A DNA stretch of 64,000 nucleotides from Bhargavaea ginsengi (GTDB lineage: Bacteria; Bacillota; Bacilli; Bacillales_A; Planococcaceae): assembly GCF_900109165.1 (NCBI RefSeq), contig NZ_FNZF01000001.1, positions 859,376 to 923,375 of the forward strand, in the 5' to 3' direction. Under the pieces are notes generated by a model, which made no database searches, was not told the DNA's origin, and saw only the letters and a list, made by a program, of their open reading frames with translations. Made by a program: the position numbers and the translations under genes. Shown in pieces: positions 55,909-63,965 of this stretch (position 1 is its first letter; every line of letters starts with the position of its first letter).

Positions 55909-56775
55909 ATGAAGAAAATTCGGATTCTGGCAATTGCCCTCATTGCCTCCCTTGCCCTTGCGGCATGCGGCGGCGGAAGTGCTGAAGAAAGCGGCGGCGA
56001 TACCGTCAAAGTGAAGATCGGCGTCAACGGTGCGGACGGCGCACAATGGCCGATCCTGCAGGAAAAGGCAGCAAAAGAAGGCATCGAAATCAAACTGATC
56101 GAGTTCGCCGACTACACGCTTCCGAACAACGCCCTTGCCCAAGGGGACATCCAACTGAACGCCTTCCAGCACATCGCGTTCCTCGGCCAGTATGTCACTG
56201 AAAGCGGCAACGACATCATTCCGATCGGCTCCACGATGTTCGCACCGATGGGTCTGTATTCCGAGAAAATCTCTGACGTCTCCGAGCTGAAGGAAGGCGA
56301 CAAAATTGCCATCCCAGATGACCCGTCCAACCAGGCACGCGCACTTCTTCTACTTGAAAGCGCCGGACTTATTACACTTGCTGACGACTTTGGCATGTTC
56401 GGTGACCCGTCCAAGATTGCGGATAACAAACTGAACCTCGATATCTTGCCGATGACTGCCCAGCAGACGCCGCGCGTCCTGCCTGACGTCGCCGCTTCGG
56501 TCATCAACAACGGCGTGGCCGGACAGGCCGGCTTCTCCCCTAAGGAAGATGCCATCTTCGTGGAAGATGAAACCGACGAAAACGTCCACCCTTACGTCAA
56601 CATCATCGCGGCACGCGGTGAGGACAAGGATAATGAAACGTACAAGCGCATCGCAGAGCTTTACCAGGAAGAAGACATTGCCGAGGCTGTCAAAGAAGAC
56701 ACGAATGACGGATCCATCCTCGTCGAACTCAGCCAGGAAGAGCTGGACAAGGCATTTGAAGAACTGAAAAAGTAA
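55909..56775 (+). CDS. metQ: Methionine-binding lipoprotein
   Basis: 288 residues. Signal peptide with lipobox LALAAC (lipidated cysteine about residue 21), then the NlpA/MetQ fold (VKIGVNGADGAQWPILQEKAAKEGI, DIQLNAFQHIAFLGQY, GLYSEKISDVSELKEGDKIAIPDDPSNQARALLLLE, LPDVAASVINNGVAGQAG). It captures methionine outside for MetNI. AAAAGGAG lies 10 bases before the ATG at 55909; an earlier ATG at 55900 is too close to the RBS. Confidence 0.94.
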   Translation: MKKIRILAIALIASLALAACGGGSAEESGGDTVKVKIGVNGADGAQWPILQEKAAKEGIEIKLIEFADYTLPNNALAQGDIQLNAFQHIAFLGQYVTESGNDIIPIGSTMFAPMGLYSEKISDVSELKEGDKIAIPDDPSNQARALLLLESAGLITLADDFGMFGDPSKIADNKLNLDILPMTAQQTPRVLPDVAASVINNGVAGQAGFSPKEDAIFVEDETDENVHPYVNIIAARGEDKDNETYKRIAELYQEEDIAEAVKEDTNDGSILVELSQEELDKAFEELKK

Positions 56776-56796
56776 TCTTGAGTGGAGGGATCCGGA

Positions 56797-57999
56797 ATGA
56801 CCGTTGCACAGGATGCGAGAGGGAAGATTTGGGGATCAATCGAAGAGAATCGAGAGCGCTATATTGGAGTAAGCCATGACATCCATGCCCGCCCGGAAAT
56901 CGGGAATGAGGAAGTGTACGCGAGCGGCCTGCTGTCCGCGCTGCTTGAGGAAGCCGGATTCACGGTTAAGCGGAATGTCGCCGGCCACGAAACGGCATTC
57001 CATGCCGTGAAGGATAGCGGGAAAGAAGGCCCGACTGTCGCTTACCTGGCGGAATACGATGCGCTTCCGGGACTCGGCCACGCCTGCGGACACAACATCA
57101 TCGGAACGATGAGTGTCGCAGCAGGAATAGCCCTCGGGGAACGATTGGATGAAACCGGCGGACGGGTGGTCGTATTGGGCACTCCGGCCGAAGAAGGCGG
57201 CCCGAACGGCAGCGCGAAAGGAAGCTTTGTCCGCCACGGGTTCCTGGAGGATGTCGATGTCGCCATGATGATCCACCCGGGCGGTAAGACGGCTCCGACC
57301 GGCGAAACGCTCGCAGTCGATCCGCTTGATTTCCACTTCTATGGCCGCTCCGCGCACGCCTCCGGTTCTCCGGAAAAAGGCATCAACGCGCTGGACGCTG
57401 TCATCGGCCTGTTCAACGGCATTAACGCACTCCGCCAGCAGCTGCCGAAAGATGTCCGGATTCACGGAATCATTACGCACGGCGGCGATGCACCGAATAT
57501 CATTCCGGACTATGCCTCCGCCCGCTTCTATATCCGTGCGGAAACTTGGTCGCGGACCGAGGAAGTCGCGGCAAAAGTGCGTGCCGTCGCTGAAGGCGCA
57601 GCCCTCGCGACCGGCGCCACGGTCAAGATCGAACGGTTCCAGAATGAAGTCCGTGACTTTGTCCTGAACCGCGTTCTCGATGAAACGATCGGCCAGGAAC
57701 TGTCGGCCGTCGGCGAGCACGTCATCGATGAAAAGCGTTCCGGCAAAGGCTCCACCGACGCCGGCAACATCAGCTATGCTGTTCCGACCGCCCACCCGCA
57801 CATCAAGATCGGACCGGACGACCTGATTGGGCATACCAATGAGTTCCGCGAAGCCGCCGCCTCCCCGGTCGGCGACGAAGCCCTCATCCGCGGCGCCAAA
57901 GCCCTTGCTGCGGCGGGCTACCGCCTGCTCACGGAAGAGCTGCTGCTCCAGAAAATTAAGGTTGAGTTTGAGCGGGCGCTTGCGGCTAAAGGTGAATAA
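56797..57999 (+). CDS. M20 family amidohydrolase in the methionine uptake operon
   Basis: 400 residues. Dinuclear-metal peptidase M20 fold: DIHARPEIGNEE, YDALPGLGHACGHNIIG, GTPAEEGG, DVAMMIHPGGKT, the dimer lid with GRSAHASGSPEKGINALDAV and the C-terminal HTNEFREAAAS. It is the AbgB/N-acyl amino acid amidohydrolase type. It follows metQ by 21 bases with GGAGGG 7 bases before the ATG and so lies under SAM control, which suggests release of methionine from an N-acyl or small peptide form taken up by MetNIQ. Confidence 0.88.
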   Translation: MTVAQDARGKIWGSIEENRERYIGVSHDIHARPEIGNEEVYASGLLSALLEEAGFTVKRNVAGHETAFHAVKDSGKEGPTVAYLAEYDALPGLGHACGHNIIGTMSVAAGIALGERLDETGGRVVVLGTPAEEGGPNGSAKGSFVRHGFLEDVDVAMMIHPGGKTAPTGETLAVDPLDFHFYGRSAHASGSPEKGINALDAVIGLFNGINALRQQLPKDVRIHGIITHGGDAPNIIPDYASARFYIRAETWSRTEEVAAKVRAVAEGAALATGATVKIERFQNEVRDFVLNRVLDETIGQELSAVGEHVIDEKRSGKGSTDAGNISYAVPTAHPHIKIGPDDLIGHTNEFREAAASPVGDEALIRGAKALAAAGYRLLTEELLLQKIKVEFERALAAKGE

Positions 58000-58062
58000 G
58001 ATTGATTTGATTCCCTCCGTTGCGGCTTTGGCCGTGGCGGGGGGTTTTTTCGATTTGGGGTG

Positions 58063-58116
58063 GTTTCGTCATTCATGGCTGCGGTTTCGTCATTCGGCGG
58101 CGCAGTTTCGTCATTC
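58063..58116 (+). repeat. Three-unit half array of GTTTCGTCATTC cores, exact 21-nt pitch
   Basis: Identical 12-mers at 58063, 58084 and 58105. No reverse arm. It lies between the M20 gene and the convergent aldolase gene, directly ahead of a bidirectional terminator. Confidence 0.88.
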
Positions 58117-58130
58117 CCTCCCCTCACTTA

Positions 58131-58178
58131 AAAACCCCGCCGTCTCCAATGCTGGAGGTAGGCGGGGTCATTCCTTTT
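58131..58178. terminator. Bidirectional terminator between M20 and dmpG genes
   Basis: AAAACCCCGCCG...GGCGGGGTC with A/T runs on both sides (AAAAA left, TTTTT right). Confidence 0.8.
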
Positions 58179-59203
58179 TAGCTGAGCACTTTCTCTTTCT
58201 TTGCAGCAATTTCCGCAGCAACATCGACAATCATGTCTTCCTGGCCGCCGACGACTCTGCGCTTTCCGAGTTCAATCAGAATGTCCCGGGAATCAATGTC
58301 AAACTTCTTGGCGGCCCGCTTGGCGTGGAGCGCGAAGCTGGAGTAGACACCGGCATAACCAAGTGTCAGGCTGTCTTTTGTGATTTCCTGAGGGCTCTGG
58401 AGGATCGGCGCGACGATGTCTTCGGCCAAGTCCATCATCTTGTACAGATCGACGCCTGTTTCGATGCCCATCCGCTCGAGGACAGCGACGAGTACTTCCG
58501 TCTGGGTATTGCCCGCGCCGGCGCCGAGGCAGCGGACGCTGCCGTCAATGCGTGTCGCGCCTTCCTCAATCGCCGCAAGCGTGTTGGCCATGGCAAGAGA
58601 CAGGTTGTTGTGGGCGTGGAAGCCGACGTTGACACCGATGGACTGCTTAAGCGCGCGGACCCGTTCGCGGACCTGATCCGGAAGCAGGTAGCCTGCCGAG
58701 TCGACGACATAGACAGTGTCCGCGCCGTAGCTTTCCATCAGCTTGGCCTGTTCGACCAGTTTTTCGACCGGTGCCATATGCGCCATCATGAGGAAGCCGA
58801 CTGTTTCCATGCCAAGTTCCTTCGCATAGGCAATGTGCTGCGGGGACACGTCCGCTTCAGTGACGTGTGTCGCGATGCGTGCCATTTTAGCACCGAGGCC
58901 GGCCGCTTCCTTCAATTCATTGAGCGTGCCGATGCCCGGCAGGAGCAGCACTGCGATCTTGGACTTGTCGGCAACGGAAGCCGCGGCTTCGATCAGTTCC
59001 ATTTCATTCGTTTTGGATAGGCCGTACTGCACGGACGAACCGGCTAGGCCGTCTCCGTGAGAGACTTCGATGTATGGAACGTTTGCGTCATTCAGTGCTT
59101 TCGTCACGTCAAGGACCTGGTCGACCGTGAACTGGTGGGCGATGGCGTGGCTGCCGTCCCGCAGGGCGACTTCAGTCAATAGAATGTCTCTTTGTTTTGT
59201 CAT
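58178..59203 (-). CDS. dmpG: 4-Hydroxy-2-oxovalerate aldolase
   Basis: 341 residues, TIM-barrel HMGL-like aldolase: VALRDGSHAIAHQFT (metal Asp and catalytic His), IEVSHGDGLAGSSVQYG, VYVVDSAGYLLPDQ, GFHAHNNLSLAMANTLAA (metal HAHN) and the C-terminal communication domain GQEDMIVDVA. It cleaves 4-hydroxy-2-oxovalerate to pyruvate and acetaldehyde and channels the latter to DmpF. GGGGGAACGG precedes the ATG at 59203. Second gene of a dmpF-dmpG operon. Confidence 0.93.
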   Translation of the reverse strand: MTKQRDILLTEVALRDGSHAIAHQFTVDQVLDVTKALNDANVPYIEVSHGDGLAGSSVQYGLSKTNEMELIEAAASVADKSKIAVLLLPGIGTLNELKEAAGLGAKMARIATHVTEADVSPQHIAYAKELGMETVGFLMMAHMAPVEKLVEQAKLMESYGADTVYVVDSAGYLLPDQVRERVRALKQSIGVNVGFHAHNNLSLAMANTLAAIEEGATRIDGSVRCLGAGAGNTQTEVLVAVLERMGIETGVDLYKMMDLAEDIVAPILQSPQEITKDSLTLGYAGVYSSFALHAKRAAKKFDIDSRDILIELGKRRVVGGQEDMIVDVAAEIAAKKEKVLS

Positions 59204-59216
59204 GGTCCGTTCCCCC

Positions 59217-60101
59217 TTAAACCGTTTGTTTCGCCAGTACGTTCTTAGCGAACTCTTCTGCGACTTTGACACCTGCGGCCGTCATGATATCGAGGTTCCC
59301 CGCGTACTTCGGCAGGTAATCTCCTGCGCCTTCCACTTCAACGAAGATCGTGACCAGGTTGCCGTCAAAGAACGGTTCCGTACGGAGACGGTAGCCCGGC
59401 ACATACGACTGGACGACATCGGTCATGTCCTGAATCGACTTCCGGATGGCTTCTTCGTCCATTTTCCCTTCCTCGACGAGCGTGTAAATCGTATCCCGCA
59501 TGAGGATCGGCGGTTCCGCCGGGTTCAGGATGATGATCGCCTTGCCTTTTTTGGCGCCGCCGACTTTTTCGATTGCGCGGGAAGTTGTTTCCGTGAATTC
59601 GTCGATGTTGGCGCGCGTTCCCGGACCCGCGCTCAGGCTCGAGATGGTCGCGACGATTTCGGCATATTCGACCGGTGCGACCCGGTTGACGGCGTGGACC
59701 ATCGGGATGGTCGCCTGGCCGCCGCATGTGATCAGGTTGATGTTGTCCTTGTCCAGGTGCTCGTCCATGTTGACGGCCGCGCACACATACGGGCCGATGG
59801 CGGCCGGCGTCATGTCGATCACTTTCTTGCCCGCTTCCTGAAGCACCTTTGCATTGTAGAGATGCGCTTTAGCGGATGTCGCATCGAACACGATATCCGC
59901 CAGTTCCGGCTGCTTCAGGAATCCGTCGACGCCGCTGTCAATCGCCGTGTATCCAAGCTCCCGCGCGCGGCGCAGGCCGTCGGATTCCGGATCGATCCCG
60001 ATTACCGCTGTGAGTTCCAGCACGTCAGAGCGTCCCAGCTTGATCATCAGGTCGGTCCCGATGTTCCCCGAACCGAGAATTGCCACTTTTACTTTTGACA
60101 C
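59217..60101 (-). CDS. dmpF: Acetaldehyde dehydrogenase (acylating)
   Basis: 294 residues. Rossmann start [36 protein letters not shown] with the catalytic cysteine in [26 protein letters not shown] and [16 protein letters not shown]. It converts acetaldehyde and CoA to acetyl-CoA with NAD+. GTG start at 60101 with GGGGGAG 6 bases upstream. It lies 13 bases ahead of dmpG, with which it forms the channelling complex. The usual partner hydratase is not in the window. Confidence 0.94.
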   Translation of the reverse strand: MSKVKVAILGSGNIGTDLMIKLGRSDVLELTAVIGIDPESDGLRRARELGYTAIDSGVDGFLKQPELADIVFDATSAKAHLYNAKVLQEAGKKVIDMTPAAIGPYVCAAVNMDEHLDKDNINLITCGGQATIPMVHAVNRVAPVEYAEIVATISSLSAGPGTRANIDEFTETTSRAIEKVGGAKKGKAIIILNPAEPPILMRDTIYTLVEEGKMDEEAIRKSIQDMTDVVQSYVPGYRLRTEPFFDGNLVTIFVEVEGAGDYLPKYAGNLDIMTAAGVKVAEEFAKNVLAKQTV

Positions 60102-60134
60102 ATGAATCTCCCCCTACCCATCATTTTTTCAAAG

Positions 60135-60911
60135 TTAGACTGTCTGCGGACTGCGATAACCCAGTGCGGCCGAAATCTCGCTTGCCGCCGCCGTGATTTT
60201 CCCGACCATCTCTGCAAAGCGCTCATCATCCGCCCTGACTTTCGGAGCGGAGCAGCTGATTGAAGCGGTTACATTCCCCTGGTGGTCAAAGATCGGCGCG
60301 GCAACGCACTTGAGTCCAAGCTCAATTTCTTCATCATCGACGGCATAGCCGTTTTCCCGGATGTTGTTAAGGTGTTCCTTGACTGCAGCTGCGTCCGTCA
60401 AGGTGTGCTGCGTGTGGGCGACCAATTCTTCGGTCTCCAGCATCCTATCAATCAGCTCGTCGCTCTGATAAGCGAGGATCGCCTTGCCCACGCCCGTGCA
60501 GTGGACAGGTGCCCGCTTGCCGACATGCGAATAAATCGTCAGTGTCCTCGGGCCTTCCAGCTTTTCCACGTAGACCACTTCTTCCCTTTCCATGACCGCG
60601 AGGTGGACGGTTTCACTGAGTTCCTCCACCAGGCTCCTGATCAGGGGTGAGGCGATTTTCCGGATGTCCATGCTGCTTCCGACGACATTCCCCAGTTCAA
60701 ACAGCTTGATCCCCAGCCGGTATTTCAGGCTTTCCGGGTCCTGCTGGAGGTACCCGCGATGTTCCAGCGTCTTGATGATTCCGTGGGCGGTGCTTTTCGA
60801 TAAGCCCAGCTTTTCGCTGATCTCCTTGATGCTGAGTTCTGGTCCCGTAGCCATGAACAGCTCAAGGATATCGATCGCCCGGTCCACCGATTGAATGATT
60901 TTCCCGGTCAC
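60135..60911 (-). CDS. IclR family regulator of dmpFG
   Basis: 258 residues. wHTH at about 5-60 (SVDRAIDILELF, LSIKEISEKLGLSKSTAHGIIKTLEHRGYL) and a GAF-like effector domain (VHLAVMEREEVVYVEKLEGPRTL, APVHCTGVGKAILAY, GYAVDDEEIELGLKCVAAPIFDHQG). GTG at 60911 is 6 bases after GGAAGG. It lies 33 bases upstream of dmpF on the same strand, so it is probably co-transcribed and autoregulated through the palindrome at 60931. Confidence 0.9.
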   Translation of the reverse strand: MTGKIIQSVDRAIDILELFMATGPELSIKEISEKLGLSKSTAHGIIKTLEHRGYLQQDPESLKYRLGIKLFELGNVVGSSMDIRKIASPLIRSLVEELSETVHLAVMEREEVVYVEKLEGPRTLTIYSHVGKRAPVHCTGVGKAILAYQSDELIDRMLETEELVAHTQHTLTDAAAVKEHLNNIRENGYAVDDEEIELGLKCVAAPIFDHQGNVTASISCSAPKVRADDERFAEMVGKITAAASEISAALGYRSPQTV

Positions 60912-60930
60912 TACCAACCTTCCTTTCTAT

Positions 60931-60949
60931 CGTTCGACATTGTCGAACG
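60931..60949. promoter_or_regulatory. Perfect palindromic operator, probably for IclR protein
   Basis: CGTTCGACATTGTCGAACG: 8-base arms around ATT, 20 bases upstream of the IclR start codon, followed by another half-like CGTTCG. IclR proteins bind such palindromes next to their own promoters. Confidence 0.65.
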
Positions 60950-61035
60950 CCGTTCGTAAATATTGATGATGTGTTTATCGTAATCTCTTAGCAGTTCAAT
61001 ATCAATGAAAATTTAGAAAATTTAATTTGGAATTT

Positions 61036-61075
61036 AAAAAAGGGCAGCCTTCAATTGCAGAAAGCATGCCCTTGC
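61036..61075 (-). terminator. Terminator of the HesB-like/VOC operon
   Basis: AAGGGCA / TGCCCTT arms with T6 on the minus strand. Confidence 0.75.
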
Positions 61076-61080
61076 GTATG

Positions 61081-61347
61081 TTAAAGCATCTCAAATTGCC
61101 TGAAGCCCGTCTGGTCCGGGACGTAATCGAGGGTCTTCCCATTAAAGTAATGAAGTTCTCCTTCACTCAGGAGAAATCGAAAGCCGTCCATCGGAAATTC
61201 CTTATCACCTTGCTGCCTGGACTCATCCAGGGTCAGCTTCAGGCTCAGCAAACAGCTATCCCTCATCCTTAGACGGACAAACTGGTGATCGAAAGCCTTC
61301 AGGCGTTTAGCCAGTTCAGCTTTTGCCGCATCAGAAACGGTAAACAT
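61081..61347 (-). CDS. HesB/IscA-like fold protein without cysteine ligands
   Basis: 88 residues. SDAAKAELAKRL, VRLRMRDSCLLSLKLTLDESRQQGDKEF and GFRFLLSEGELHYFNGKTLDYV follow the HesB-like (YqkB/YneR) pattern, but only one cysteine (about position 32) remains, so classic Fe-S binding is doubtful. The start overlaps the stop of the upstream VOC gene by one base (TAATG), so it is translationally coupled to it. Confidence 0.75.
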   Translation of the reverse strand: MFTVSDAAKAELAKRLKAFDHQFVRLRMRDSCLLSLKLTLDESRQQGDKEFPMDGFRFLLSEGELHYFNGKTLDYVPDQTGFRQFEML

Positions 61348-61775
61348 TATTCGAATGCCTGATCCGGATCCTCAGAATAATTCAGGTCCCATGTGAATCC
61401 GAACCGGTCCTCCACCTTGGCGTATTTCGCGCCCCAGAACGTGTCCTGGAGCTCCATGATGCGGCGTCCTTCGTCGAGAAGCGCATCATAGAGCCTGCGG
61501 ATCTCTTCTTCTGATTCGCAGTCGATCAGGAGAGAAAGCCCGCGGCGCGGAACTTCCGGTGCCGGCTCAGTGGAATCGGCCAGCATCAGCTGGAAATTGC
61601 CGCGCTTCAGGTGACAGTGGATCACATAGTCCTCGGCACCCTCGGGCGTAGGAAATTCCGATTCCCCATATGTCTGGATGCCGAGATTCTTCATGCCGAA
61701 CAGATCCGCATAAAATACGGCCGCTTCCTTTGCCCGGCCGTAGAACGTGAGATAAGGTGTAATGCATTCTTTCAT
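61347..61775 (-). CDS. VOC superfamily protein, PhnB-like
   Basis: 142 residues. TPYLTFYGRAKEAAVFYADLFG at the start, the ADSTEP segment and DTFWGAKYAKVEDRFGFTWDLNY at the end are the PhnB/3-demethylubiquinone-methyltransferase-like glyoxalase-fold pattern. Catalytic role unknown. The ATG at 61775 has GGGGCGG 9 bases upstream; a longer start at 61808 lacks a good site. Coupled to the HesB-like gene. Confidence 0.85.
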   Translation of the reverse strand: MKECITPYLTFYGRAKEAAVFYADLFGMKNLGIQTYGESEFPTPEGAEDYVIHCHLKRGNFQLMLADSTEPAPEVPRRGLSLLIDCESEEEIRRLYDALLDEGRRIMELQDTFWGAKYAKVEDRFGFTWDLNYSEDPDQAFE

Positions 61776-61879
61776 CTGGAAACCGCCCCGCTTTCTGATT
61801 GTCTTCATTTATCATACCCGATTATTGTGGGAGTGAGCCTGGTTTGCAGAAGGCAGCCAGCCGGCCAAGCGATAATTGA

Positions 61880-61918
61880 AACCGCCCGCTCCTCCTTCCG
61901 GGAAAGCGGGCGGTTCTT
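61880..61918. terminator. Hairpin at the end of the 66-aa gene
   Basis: AACCGCCCGCT / AGCGGGCGGTT with T-rich right flank. Confidence 0.75.
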
Positions 61919-62118
61919 TAGCGCGTACAGGCGAATTCATACGAGTTCGTTAACGTGTTATGGATAGTCAGCTCCACCGTGCCGTCATTTTCAAGGCAGC
62001 CTTCGGTCAGGGCACTGATCTCATACTTGGTGAAATAATGCTGGGCGGCCAGGAGAAGCGCGACCACCAGAAGCAGCGTGACTGCGATAAGGCCGATCAT
62101 ATGTCTCGTTTGGATCAT
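61918..62118 (-). CDS. Small membrane-anchored extracellular protein, 66 aa
   Basis: One N-terminal membrane helix (about 7-24, MIGLIAVTLLLVVALLLAA) followed by an exported domain with two cysteines (GCLENDGTVELTIHNTL and FACTR) that could form a disulfide. No family recognised. GGAGG precedes the ATG. It is downstream of the 29-aa gene and the hydroxyacid dehydrogenase. Confidence 0.6.
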   Translation of the reverse strand: MIQTRHMIGLIAVTLLLVVALLLAAQHYFTKYEISALTEGCLENDGTVELTIHNTLTNSYEFACTR

Positions 62119-62167
62119 TGGGGTCCCTCCTCTTCCTTCCTTTTACGGTCCGGGGACAGGAAAGGTT

Positions 62168-62257
62168 TCAGCGGGTATACTTTCCCGACTCTACTTTCTT
62201 TGGTTTTAGAAGAACGCCGGCCAATGTGATCAGACCTGCCACGATGAGCTTTTTCAT
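62168..62257 (-). CDS. Possible 29-aa membrane peptide
   Basis: ATG at 62257, seven bases after GGTGG. The product MKKLIVAGLITLAGVLLKPK then KVESGKYTR has one short hydrophobic helix and a basic end. It starts 2 bases after the hydroxyacid dehydrogenase stop and may be co-translated. A very short gene, so only moderately supported. Confidence 0.4.
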   Translation of the reverse strand: MKKLIVAGLITLAGVLLKPKKVESGKYTR

Positions 62258-62259
62258 AT

Positions 62260-63219
62260 TCACACCACCCTGTTTTCAGGCTCGCGTCCTGACAGTACTG
62301 CTTCAATGTCTTCGGAATTCATCCGCATCATGGCGAGCCTTGTCTTGACGCTTGCGCTTCCGATATGCGGGAGTGCCGTCACGTTCGGCAGGGTGAGGAG
62401 CTTGTGGTCGGAACCGATCGGCTCACCTTCGAAAACGTCCAGTCCTGCAGCCCAGATCTGGCCATTTTTCAGCGCTTCATATAGGGCATCTTCGTCTACG
62501 ATCCCTCCCCGTGCGGCGTTGACGAGAACGGCGGTTTCCTTCATGAGGCCGAGTTCCCGCTCGCCGATCATGCCACGGGTTTCGTCGGTAAGCGGCGTGA
62601 GAACGACGACGAAGTCGGACTTTGAAAGGAGGTCGTCCAGTTCCGCGTACCTGAAGCCGAACATCGACTCGGCTTCCGTTTTGCGGGTGCGGTTGTGATA
62701 AAGCACCTCCATGTCAAAACCGGCGGCGCGACGGGCGACGCCTTCCCCGATGCGGCCCATGCCGACAATGCCGAGTGTGGCACCAAAGATATCCATGCCG
62801 GTGAAGCCCATCGGCGACCAGGAAGTCCATTTCCCCTCGCGCAGAAACCGCTCCGCCTGACCGGTCTGCCTGGCCGCTGCGAGCATCAGCGTAAACGCAA
62901 GGTCCGCGGTCGTCTCGGTCAGGACACCCGGCGTATTTGTGACGGTTAGTCCCCGTTCCTTAGCCGCCTCGATATCGATATTGTTGTAGCCGACGGCAAG
63001 ATTTGCAATCACCTCAAGATTCTCTCCCGCCTGGATCACGTCGCGGTCGACCGTGTCAGCCACATTCGTCCAGAGCGCATGGACTGTCTTCGCCTTTTCA
63101 ACCAGCACATCTTTCGGCGGGATCTCGTCCTCGCTGTGCCACATGTCCACGTCAAACAATTCCCGGAGTCCGGCGACGGCTTCTTCCGGCAACTTTCGTG
63201 TGATAAAAATTTTCTTCAT
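62260..63219 (-). CDS. D-2-hydroxyacid dehydrogenase, glyoxylate/hydroxypyruvate reductase type
   Basis: 319 residues. IANLAVGYNNIDIEAAKERGLTVTNTPGVLTETTADLAFTLMLAAAR, the nucleotide loop GIVGMGRIGEGVARRA (about 151-166), VLVNAARGGIVDEDALYEAL (catalytic Arg), DVFEGEP (Glu) and LPHIGSAS (catalytic His). GyaR/GRHPR-like enzymes interconvert glycerate and hydroxypyruvate or glycolate and glyoxylate. The ATG at 63219 follows AAAGGGG. It could serve the glycerate made by the tartrate genes, though they are 31 kb away. Confidence 0.92.
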   Translation of the reverse strand: MKKIFITRKLPEEAVAGLRELFDVDMWHSEDEIPPKDVLVEKAKTVHALWTNVADTVDRDVIQAGENLEVIANLAVGYNNIDIEAAKERGLTVTNTPGVLTETTADLAFTLMLAAARQTGQAERFLREGKWTSWSPMGFTGMDIFGATLGIVGMGRIGEGVARRAAGFDMEVLYHNRTRKTEAESMFGFRYAELDDLLSKSDFVVVLTPLTDETRGMIGERELGLMKETAVLVNAARGGIVDEDALYEALKNGQIWAAGLDVFEGEPIGSDHKLLTLPNVTALPHIGSASVKTRLAMMRMNSEDIEAVLSGREPENRVV

Positions 63220-63242
63220 TCCCCGCATCCCCTTTCACTGTG

Positions 63243-63277
63243 AAAAACCGCCGGAAACTGCATTCCGACGGTTTTGA
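63243..63277 (-). terminator. Terminator of the IS3-derived gene
   Basis: AACCGTCGGAA / TTTCCGGCGGTT over TGCAG with T run on the minus strand. Confidence 0.8.
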
Positions 63278-63284
63278 TCAAGCG

Positions 63285-63965
63285 TTATTTTGCCGTGACG
63301 GCTTCCTTTTCCTCGGAGTGATCGTCCACGTCAACTTCCACCTCAAGCACCTCGACCTCATCGATCTGGTCAAGAAGCCGAAGAAGGCGGCGGCGGTTGA
63401 TCGTGCGACCGGCCTTTCTCAGTTCGAGCAGGATCCAATCCGGATCCAGAACATCTTCCTGCTCCATCAGGTGGCGCATCAGGGCGATATCCTCACGGTC
63501 ACGGTCAGACAGCTTGTTTTCCGGCCGGTTCACATAGTTGTAGTAGCCGCTTTCCGATACATCGAGCGTCAGGCAGAGCCGGCGGACCTTGTGCTCGTCC
63601 TTCATTTCATGGATCGCATCAAAGCGCTCATTCTTCTTGACGTCGATCATCGATGTGAATTTCTTCAGAATCTCGTTTTCCTCCCGCAACCGGCGCACTT
63701 CACGCTCCAGGTCGCGGAGCCGGCGGTTCGGGTCAATGCCCGGGGATTTTGGCTGGCGGCCGCGTTTTTTCGGGATGAGGCCCTCCTCGCCAGATTCCTC
63801 ATAGGCATCCAGCCAGTTTTTCAGCGTATTCGGGTGGACGCCGAACTCACGTGCGACCGCTCCCTTTTTCCGCTTCTTTTCCAGGACTTCATTCACGGCC
63901 CGGAGTCTTTCCTCAAACGTTTTTTGTGGTTTTGCTTCTTTATCTTCCATCACATTAGCCGCCAT
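63285..63965 (-). CDS. IS3 OrfA/OrfB-derived helix-turn-helix protein without DDE domain
   Basis: 226 residues. Residues 17-60 form a transposase-type HTH (RLRAVNEVLEKKRKKGAVAREFGVHPNTLKNWL), 80-105 a leucine zipper (RRLRDLEREVRRLREENEIL) as in IS3 OrfA. Then in the same frame come 115-198 the N-terminal HTH of OrfB (KVRRLCLTLDVSESGYYNYVNR, RRRLLRLL). The catalytic integrase domain is missing; instead there is a very acidic tail (EVEVLEVEVDVDDHSEEKE). It has its own RBS and terminator and an intact frame, so it is more likely a domesticated regulator than a dying transposase. No terminal inverted repeats were seen. Confidence 0.72.
   Translation of the reverse strand: MAANVMEDKEAKPQKTFEERLRAVNEVLEKKRKKGAVAREFGVHPNTLKNWLDAYEESGEEGLIPKKRGRQPKSPGIDPNRRLRDLEREVRRLREENEILKKFTSMIDVKKNERFDAIHEMKDEHKVRRLCLTLDVSESGYYNYVNRPENKLSDRDREDIALMRHLMEQEDVLDPDWILLELRKAGRTINRRRLLRLLDQIDEVEVLEVEVDVDDHSEEKEAVTAK

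Noticed and set aside
57827-59020. 397-codon open frame on the plus strand
   Set aside because: Spans the M20 gene end, the repeat array and the antisense of dmpG; no domain recognised.
62115-62306. 63-codon open frame on the minus strand
   Set aside because: No RBS, Arg/Lys-rich random-looking product, overlaps the better supported 29-codon frame and the end of the dehydrogenase gene.
63285-63965. Intact IS3 insertion sequence
   Set aside because: No DDE domain, no frameshift and no terminal inverted repeats or target duplication were found.
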